DNA from: Jeotgalibaca arthritidis
GTDB taxonomy: Bacteria > Bacillota > Bacilli > Lactobacillales > Aerococcaceae
Assembly (NCBI RefSeq): GCF_011100465.1
Contig: NZ_CP049740.1
Coordinates: forward strand, 310,001-374,000
DNA length: 64,000 nt
Direction of reading: 5' to 3'
Shown: piece after piece, positions 61,581-64,000 of the stretch
Layout of the letters: every line of letters starts with the position of its first letter
Position numbering within the stretch: position 1 is the stretch's first letter
Notes under the pieces: generated by a model
What the model was told of the DNA's origin: nothing
Database searches by the model: none
What the model saw: the letters and a program-made list of their open reading frames with translations, nothing else
Position numbers and translations under genes: made by a program

Positions 61581-63398
61581 TTATTTTTCTAGTTCTGCGG
61601 TTAAAACCATCATTCGCTCCACAGCATCATCCAAATATTGAATGGTATCTTTCAATGGTTGGTCCGTTGTAATATCTACACCAGCCACTTTAGCTGCCTC
61701 TACTGGAATATAGCGACCACCAGTTGTTAGGAAGTCTAACCAGCGATCTACTGCTGCTTGCCCTTCTTCTTTCACTTTCAAGAAAGCTTGTGTGGCAATG
61801 GTTAAACCAGCAGAGTAAGTGTAAGAATACAAGCCCATGTAGTAGTGAATCTGACGCATCCAAGTTAATTCTGCCCCTTCATTGATTTCTACAGCATCTC
61901 CCCAGAAGGCTTCAAGAACGTTACGTTTAATATCACTTAATTTTTGAGCGTCGAAACTCATACCATCATCAATGAGTTGGTACACTTCACGTTGATAAGC
62001 AGCTTCCAACAAGTGAGTCACGAAGTTATGGAAGTAAGTATCTGTCAGCATCTTCGTTAAGGCAAAGCGCTCCATACGTGGATCATCTGTTTTAGCAGTT
62101 AAAGAAGCTGTTAGTAATAATTCATTGAATGTTGAAGGTGCTTCAATTAAATACAATGACGGTCCCTCGTCTAATAGTGAGTTATGTTTATTCGAAAGAA
62201 TCCCTTGTCCTGCATGACCTAGTTCATGAATCAATGTATAAACATTACTTAGATGGTTAGTCCAAGACATTAAAATATAAGGATGGGCTTTTTCACCTAG
62301 TGACGTGCTACAGAATCCACCTGTTGATTTCCCTTTATTTTGAGCAAAATCCATCCAGCGCTCTGGATAAGATTTCATAATCATGTCGGTGTAATCTTTC
62401 CCTAATACAGAGATAGCTTCTTCAACCATTTTTTTCGATTCTTCAACCGTTACTTCTGGTGAATAATCTGGGTCTAAGTCAATTTTTAAATCAGCATAAG
62501 TGACTTTATCTAATCCTTGAACATCTTTTAAATGTGTGATGTATTTTTGCATAACAGGCGCTAAATCAGACATAATCGTATCGATTTGGCGATTATAAAG
62601 GTCGCGGTCCACTTCTTGGTCATACAATAAATAATCAAAAATAGAGTCAAAACCGCGCATAGTCGCAATTGTTTTTTCTGTTTGAAGTTTTGTGTAGTAA
62701 GCAGCTGCTACCACATTTTCATATTGTTTAAGAACGGCTGAGAATTTATCAAAGGCAGCACGTCTAATCGCCGTATCAGTATGATACATATAGTAATCTT
62801 CGTATAGAACAAAGCTTAATGGATACGTCTCACCATCAACTTCAAACGTACCAAAGTCCATATCTGCTAAACGTGCTTGCTCATAAATATCAGCAGGGGC
62901 ATGTAGTGTTGGTGATAATTGTGCTAAGGCTTTTTCAACTGCTGGATCAAGTTGAATGTGTTTGTTTGCTTTAGTTAGACGAATAAATGATGCATATTCC
63001 GGTTTTTCTTCAGCAACTGCATCTAACTGATCATCCGAAATTTCAGACAATTCAGATTGGAAGAATGATAGTTTTGCTGACAATTCAGCAGATGTCATCC
63101 CCATTTTACGGGATAATTGCGTATTTTCAGGATTTGTTAAATCAGTTGTTTCTGGTAAAAAGGCATATTGATTAGCTAAAGAATGTAATTCTAAAATAGC
63201 ACCATAATCATTTAAAGCTGCTAATAAGGTTTCTTTATCTGATAATTTGCCTGCATAATTTGTTTCAAATTGTGCAACCATTTCTTTTAAGTTCACGACA
63301 GCTTCTTCAAAGGCTTCTTTGGTTTCAAATAACGCAGTTAAGTCCCATGTTAAGGCTTCTTCTACTTGGTCACGACTTTTCATTTCTTGTGTTTGCAT
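61581..63398 (-). CDS. pepF: Oligoendopeptidase F
   Basis: A 605-residue cytoplasmic M3 metallopeptidase with the zinc motif HELGH (YTLIHELGHAGQG, near 390) and the downstream glutamate in SLYLIEAPSTFNELLL. N-terminal LTWDLTALFETKEAFEEAV is typical of the M3B family. It cleaves 7-17 residue peptides delivered by peptide ABC transporters such as that at 38-45 kb. GAGGAG lies nine bases before the ATG. Confidence 0.95.
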   Translation of the reverse strand: MQTQEMKSRDQVEEALTWDLTALFETKEAFEEAVVNLKEMVAQFETNYAGKLSDKETLLAALNDYGAILELHSLANQYAFLPETTDLTNPENTQLSRKMGMTSAELSAKLSFFQSELSEISDDQLDAVAEEKPEYASFIRLTKANKHIQLDPAVEKALAQLSPTLHAPADIYEQARLADMDFGTFEVDGETYPLSFVLYEDYYMYHTDTAIRRAAFDKFSAVLKQYENVVAAAYYTKLQTEKTIATMRGFDSIFDYLLYDQEVDRDLYNRQIDTIMSDLAPVMQKYITHLKDVQGLDKVTYADLKIDLDPDYSPEVTVEESKKMVEEAISVLGKDYTDMIMKSYPERWMDFAQNKGKSTGGFCSTSLGEKAHPYILMSWTNHLSNVYTLIHELGHAGQGILSNKHNSLLDEGPSLYLIEAPSTFNELLLTASLTAKTDDPRMERFALTKMLTDTYFHNFVTHLLEAAYQREVYQLIDDGMSFDAQKLSDIKRNVLEAFWGDAVEINEGAELTWMRQIHYYMGLYSYTYSAGLTIATQAFLKVKEEGQAAVDRWLDFLTTGGRYIPVEAAKVAGVDITTDQPLKDTIQYLDDAVERMMVLTAELEK

Positions 63399-63416
63399 AT
63401 CAGTGTCTCCTCTATA

Positions 63417-64000
63417 TTAAAGTGAATAATGTGATTCAATTTCTTTTATTTTACCATAAAGATACATATTAGTAGGCACAGCCAGTTGATGTTTTTTAGC
63501 CTTCTCAATAACCGTTCCAGCAAACAACTCAACCTCTGATGGTCGTTTTGCTAAACCATCTTGACGCATCGATGGCATATTTTTAGGTGATAAAGTAGCC
63601 AATAACTTAAGATTGTCTTCCAAGTCTGTATCGTTTAAATGAATGCCTTCTGCTTGAGCGAGCTGAATGACCTCTTTCATGGCAGCAATCATTAAATCCC
63701 TTGTCTCGCCATCTTCTTGCGCATCAGCATAAACCCCTTCCGTTAACATCACAACTTGATTCACACCAACATTCAGCATAAACTTCTTCCAAATGCGGTG
63801 AACGATGTCCGTTTCAATCGTATAAGGAAAGGCTGTTTTTTGAAAGAATGCTTCCAAGTCAGCTAGTCGACTTTGTTTAGCTGGATCATCAATACCGATT
63901 CGCAATTCGCCCTTACGTTCATAAAACAGATTCTGCTCTTCTCGAACCGCATCCATCCCTTGCGCCACGCAGTGAATGATTTGACTAGCTGGATAGCGCT
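63417..64000 (-). CDS. panE: 2-dehydropantoate 2-reductase (partial, N-terminus beyond window)
   Basis: The C-terminal 194 residues of a ketopantoate reductase-family protein are visible: RKGELRIG, the ApbA_C helical domain from DIVHRIWKKFMLNVGVNQVVMLTEGVY (catalytic lysine in WKKFMLN), then SMRQDGLAKRPSEVELFAG. The Rossmann half is outside the window. PanE reduces ketopantoate in pantothenate synthesis; paralogues acting on other 2-oxoacids exist, so the exact substrate is slightly uncertain. It lies 18 bases upstream of pepF on the same strand. Confidence 0.88.
   Translation of the reverse strand, partial: RYPASQIIHCVAQGMDAVREEQNLFYERKGELRIGIDDPAKQSRLADLEAFFQKTAFPYTIETDIVHRIWKKFMLNVGVNQVVMLTEGVYADAQEDGETRDLMIAAMKEVIQLAQAEGIHLNDTDLEDNLKLLATLSPKNMPSMRQDGLAKRPSEVELFAGTVIEKAKKHQLAVPTNMYLYGKIKEIESHYSL

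Overview
The window is a gene-dense stretch of a low-GC Gram-positive chromosome. It carries no rRNA, tRNA or CRISPR array that I can see. Strong Shine-Dalgarno sites, the sigma-A promoters, U-tailed terminators, T-box leaders, CopY/BirA/PurR-type operators, a mevalonate pathway (HMG-CoA synthase and reductase), BrnQ, TcyP and PepF point to Lactobacillales. Carnobacteriaceae or a near relative is the best guess, but the genus cannot be fixed from this window.

Layout. 1-1.4 kb: prephenate dehydrogenase (cut by the window edge) and prephenate dehydratase behind a leader-peptide attenuator. 1.4-6.4 kb: hydrolase, ung, HAD phosphatase, YvrJ-like peptide, an orphan amino-acid ABC ATPase and a secreted coiled-coil/3D wall protein. 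6.4-11 kb: nucleoside deoxyribosyltransferase and a ppx-ppk polyphosphate pair. 11-22 kb: BrnQ, an unrecognised protein, an ABC-F ATPase, a cation/proton antiporter with its own attenuator-like leader, an atypical SDR, SbcD-SbcC and a universal stress protein. 22-31 kb: a degenerate PfkB protein, a TPR protein, a sortase remnant, a CapA-like lipoprotein, a TrpX-family lipoprotein under a second Phe/Tyr attenuator, birA-bioY under a BirA operator and a LysM-3D protein. 31-37.5 kb: copY-copA-copZ, then a decaying patch (FAD-oxidase pseudogene, HAD gene, N-terminally truncated AbgT). 37.6-46.6 kb: deoxynucleoside kinase, then an unusual peptide ABC transporter (permuted binding protein, two enlarged permeases, divergent fused ATPase) with a T-box-like leader. 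46.6-58.9 kb: DMT transporter, L25, thrC, tcyP, mvaA/mvaS, purine-type permease, PadR/HAAS pair, YwlG. 58.9-64 kb: amino-acid ABC transporter under an Arg-type T-box, PepF and a partial PanE.

How it works together. Much of the window concerns amino-acid and peptide supply, and the regulatory RNAs say which amino acid is sensed. There are Phe/Tyr leader peptides before pheA-tyrA and before the trpX-type gene. A CGC (Arg) T-box precedes the polar amino-acid transporter, and a T-box-like stem with a UGC (Cys) specifier precedes the peptide transporter. A very short Leu/Ile/Val-rich ORF precedes brnQ. Three copies of a palindromic intergenic repeat each abut the U-tract of a terminator in the same orientation.

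The strongest unusual observations are the two related attenuators, the circularly permuted peptide-binding protein with its enlarged permeases, and the terminator-associated repeat. All calls are from reading sequence; no database search was run.
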